Assembly: GCF_038039215.1 (NCBI RefSeq)
Contig: NZ_JBBPCL010000001.1
Location: forward strand, 4,526,001 to 4,590,000
From: Pseudonocardia sp. T1-2H
GTDB taxonomy: Bacteria; Actinomycetota; Actinomycetes; Mycobacteriales; Pseudonocardiaceae
Direction of reading: 5' to 3'
DNA length: 64,000 nt
A program made the translations under genes and the position numbers. Below, piece after piece: positions 62,527-64,000 of this stretch (positions are counted from its first letter, which is position 1; each line of letters opens with the position of its first letter). The notes under the pieces were generated by a model. The model searched no databases. It saw only the letters and a program-made list of their open reading frames with translations, and had not been told where the DNA came from.

Positions 62527-64000
62527 TCAGATCGCCCCGGACTCCTCGGTGCTGTCGCCACCCCGCCGCGGCAGGTCGTCGAAGATCGCCGGCGGCTCGC
62601 GCCACGGGTCCTCACCCCCTGCCCGGACCGCCCGCCAGATCCGCTCCGGCGTGCACGGCAGGTCGATGTGTCGCACCCCGAACGGCCGCAGTGCGTCGAC
62701 GATCGCGTTCTGCACCGCGGGCGTCGACCCGACGGTCGCGGACTCACCGATCCCCTTCGCGCCCAGCGGGTTCATGTGGGTCGGGGTCTCGGTGGTCGCG
62801 ACCTCGAACGGGAACAGGTCCGCGGCGGTCGGGACGTGGTAGTCCGCGAGTGTCGAGGTCAGGGGCTGCCCGTCCGCGTCGTAGACGACCTCCTCGTAGA
62901 GCGCCTGCGCGATGCCCTGGGCCAGCCCGCCGTGCTGCTGGCCCTCGACGAGCAGTGGGTTGAGGATCCGCCCGCAGTCGTCGACGGCGACGTGCCGGCG
63001 CGGGCTGACCCGTCCGGTATCGGTGTCGACCTCCACGACGGACACGTGCGCGCCGAACGGGAACGTCGCGCCGGCCTGGGTGGCGTCGAGCCCCGCGAAG
63101 AGCGTCTCCCCGGCCGCCTCGGCCCCGCTCGCGACCTGCTGCCAGGTGACCGTGGGCGTCGGCACCCCGGTGACGCCGAACTCGCCGCCGTCGGTCAGCT
63201 CGACGTCGTCGATGTTCGCCTCGAGCATCGCCGCCGCCCGGTTGCGGGCCTGGGCCAGGACGTCGGTCGCGGCCTTGTCGACGGCCGAGCCGCCCATCTG
63301 CAGGGACCGCGAACCGCCCGTGCCGCCGCCGCGCGGGACCGTCGCGGTGTCGGACTGCTCGTAGGTGATCCTGTCCATGGGGATGCCGAGGCGGTCCGAC
63401 ACCAGCATCGCGAACGACGTCGCGTGGCCCTGGCCGTGCGCGGACGTCCCGGCCGAGACGGTCGCGGTGCCGTCGGCGTGCACGTGCACCGAGCCGTACT
63501 CGCTGCCCCCGCCACCGGCGGTGATCTCCACGTAGACGGCGATCCCGATGCCGAGCTGCACCGGGTCCTGCGCCTCGCGCCGGGACTGCTGCTCCTCCCG
63601 GAGCTTCTCGTAGTCCGCGAGGCGCAGCGCCTCGCGCAGCGGCAGGTCGTAGTCCCCGACGTCGTAGGTCGCGCCGACCGGCGTGGTCAGCGGGAACGAG
63701 GACGGGTCCAGGAAGTTCCGCCGGCGCAGCTCCACCGGGTCCATGTCCAGCTCGACGGCGGCGATGTCCACCAACCGCTCGAGGTGCGCCGCCGCCTCCG
63801 GGCGTCCGGCACCGCGGAACGCGCCGACGGGCGTGGTGTTGGTCAGGGCCGACGCGGCGTCGTAGCCGACCTTCGGGATGGCGTAGACGCCCGGCGCCAT
63901 CACGTAGGTCATGCGCAGCGGCAGCGCGCCGCCGAACCCGGCGTAGGCGCCGGCGTCCCCGACGACGCGGCAGCGCAGCCCCGTCATCGTCCCGTCCCGG
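62527..64000 (-). CDS. Form II (CoxL-like) molybdenum hydroxylase large subunit, 5' partial
   Basis: The N-terminal part lies beyond the right edge; about 490 C-terminal residues are visible, from RDGTMTGLRCRVVGDAGAYA. The active-site loop GAFRGAGRPEA matches the form II AYxGAGR type, not the CO-oxidising AYRCSFR type, so a purine, aldehyde or N-heterocycle substrate is likelier than CO. SAGTSAHGQGHATSFAMLV, VPRGGGTGGSRSLQMGGSAV and the C-terminal NPLGAKGIGESATVG, which carries the catalytic glutamate, are intact. Medium (FAD) and small (2Fe-2S) subunit genes are not visible. Confidence 0.88.
   Translation of the reverse strand, partial: RDGTMTGLRCRVVGDAGAYAGFGGALPLRMTYVMAPGVYAIPKVGYDAASALTNTTPVGAFRGAGRPEAAAHLERLVDIAAVELDMDPVELRRRNFLDPSSFPLTTPVGATYDVGDYDLPLREALRLADYEKLREEQQSRREAQDPVQLGIGIAVYVEITAGGGGSEYGSVHVHADGTATVSAGTSAHGQGHATSFAMLVSDRLGIPMDRITYEQSDTATVPRGGGTGGSRSLQMGGSAVDKAATDVLAQARNRAAAMLEANIDDVELTDGGEFGVTGVPTPTVTWQQVASGAEAAGETLFAGLDATQAGATFPFGAHVSVVEVDTDTGRVSPRRHVAVDDCGRILNPLLVEGQQHGGLAQGIAQALYEEVVYDADGQPLTSTLADYHVPTAADLFPFEVATTETPTHMNPLGAKGIGESATVGSTPAVQNAIVDALRPFGVRHIDLPCTPERIWRAVRAGGEDPWREPPAIFDDLPRRGGDSTEESGAI

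Overview
The window is about 64 kb of very GC-rich (roughly 70% or more) actinobacterial chromosome. GTG starts are frequent and genes are packed tightly. Markers of the group are a mycothiol-dependent maleylpyruvate isomerase-family protein, F420/deazaflavin-type oxidoreductases, the glnA1/glnE/glnA2 cluster with a GlnR-type operator, and an actinobacterial cytochrome c oxidase subunit IV. Gene order from ctaF (8.1 kb) to panB (53.9 kb) follows, with insertions, the Mycobacterium tuberculosis order I recall as Rv2199c-Rv2225: ctaF, ctaC, asnB, adoK, HesB, glycerate kinase, DUF3043, cobT, cobS, ilvE, pepA, dlaT, epimerase, lipB, lipA, DUF4191, RDD, glnA1, glnE, glnA2, a Hip1-like hydrolase, panB. 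A pseudonocardial actinomycete (Pseudonocardia or a close relative) is my best guess; the genus is inference.

Layout. 0-8 kb is catabolic: a crotonase, an amidohydrolase, an AlkA-like protein, hydrolase and methyltransferase genes, and a CoA-transferase/acyl-CoA dehydrogenase/GNAT operon. 8-20 kb holds ctaF-ctaC, asnB, adoK, an Fe-S carrier, a gutted glycerate kinase, DUF3043, an Nramp-like transporter leading a cobU-cobT-cobS operon, and ilvE. 20-37 kb holds an APC permease, pepA, lpd and the E2 acyltransferase, lipB and lipA (enzymes and cofactor supply for the lipoyl complexes), then DUF4191, an AbiEi/DUF559-like gene, an RDD protein and glnA1. 37-45 kb is an insertion relative to mycobacteria: 2OG-Fe(II) oxygenase, EamA permease, GlcG/HbpS protein, an RND exporter with an unusual C-terminal extension, a Ddn-like protein and an M50 protease. 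45-54 kb returns to the conserved order with glnE, glnA2, a Hip1-like hydrolase and panB. 54-64 kb is accessory: GCS2-like ligase, nitroreductase, RNB ribonuclease, lipase, a Cys-rich protein with a 51-residue companion, a maleylpyruvate isomerase/FAH pair, a beta-lactamase-fold hydrolase and the C-terminal part of a form II molybdenum hydroxylase.

The most unusual material is not coding. First, arrays of an odd dyad, CGCGA(G/C)TCGCG, repeat with an exact 22-bp step: 8 and 11 copies between asnB and adoK, and 3 plus 4 copies between panB and the GCS2 gene. Second, eight stop-codon-proximal palindromes mostly share the ends GTGCGCGGA...TCCGCGCAC, and some copies are nearly identical 39 kb apart. 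Third, two related palindromes in inverted orientation bracket the AbiEi/DUF559-like gene.

A caution about the sequence: at least seven conserved genes (DUF3043, a small acidic protein, cobU, RDD, glnA1, the RND exporter, glnA2) each carry one single-base frameshift, mostly a missing base in a short G or C run. glnA1 and glnA2 would not be expected to be broken, so most of these are probably sequencing or assembly errors. The genes are annotated across the shift.
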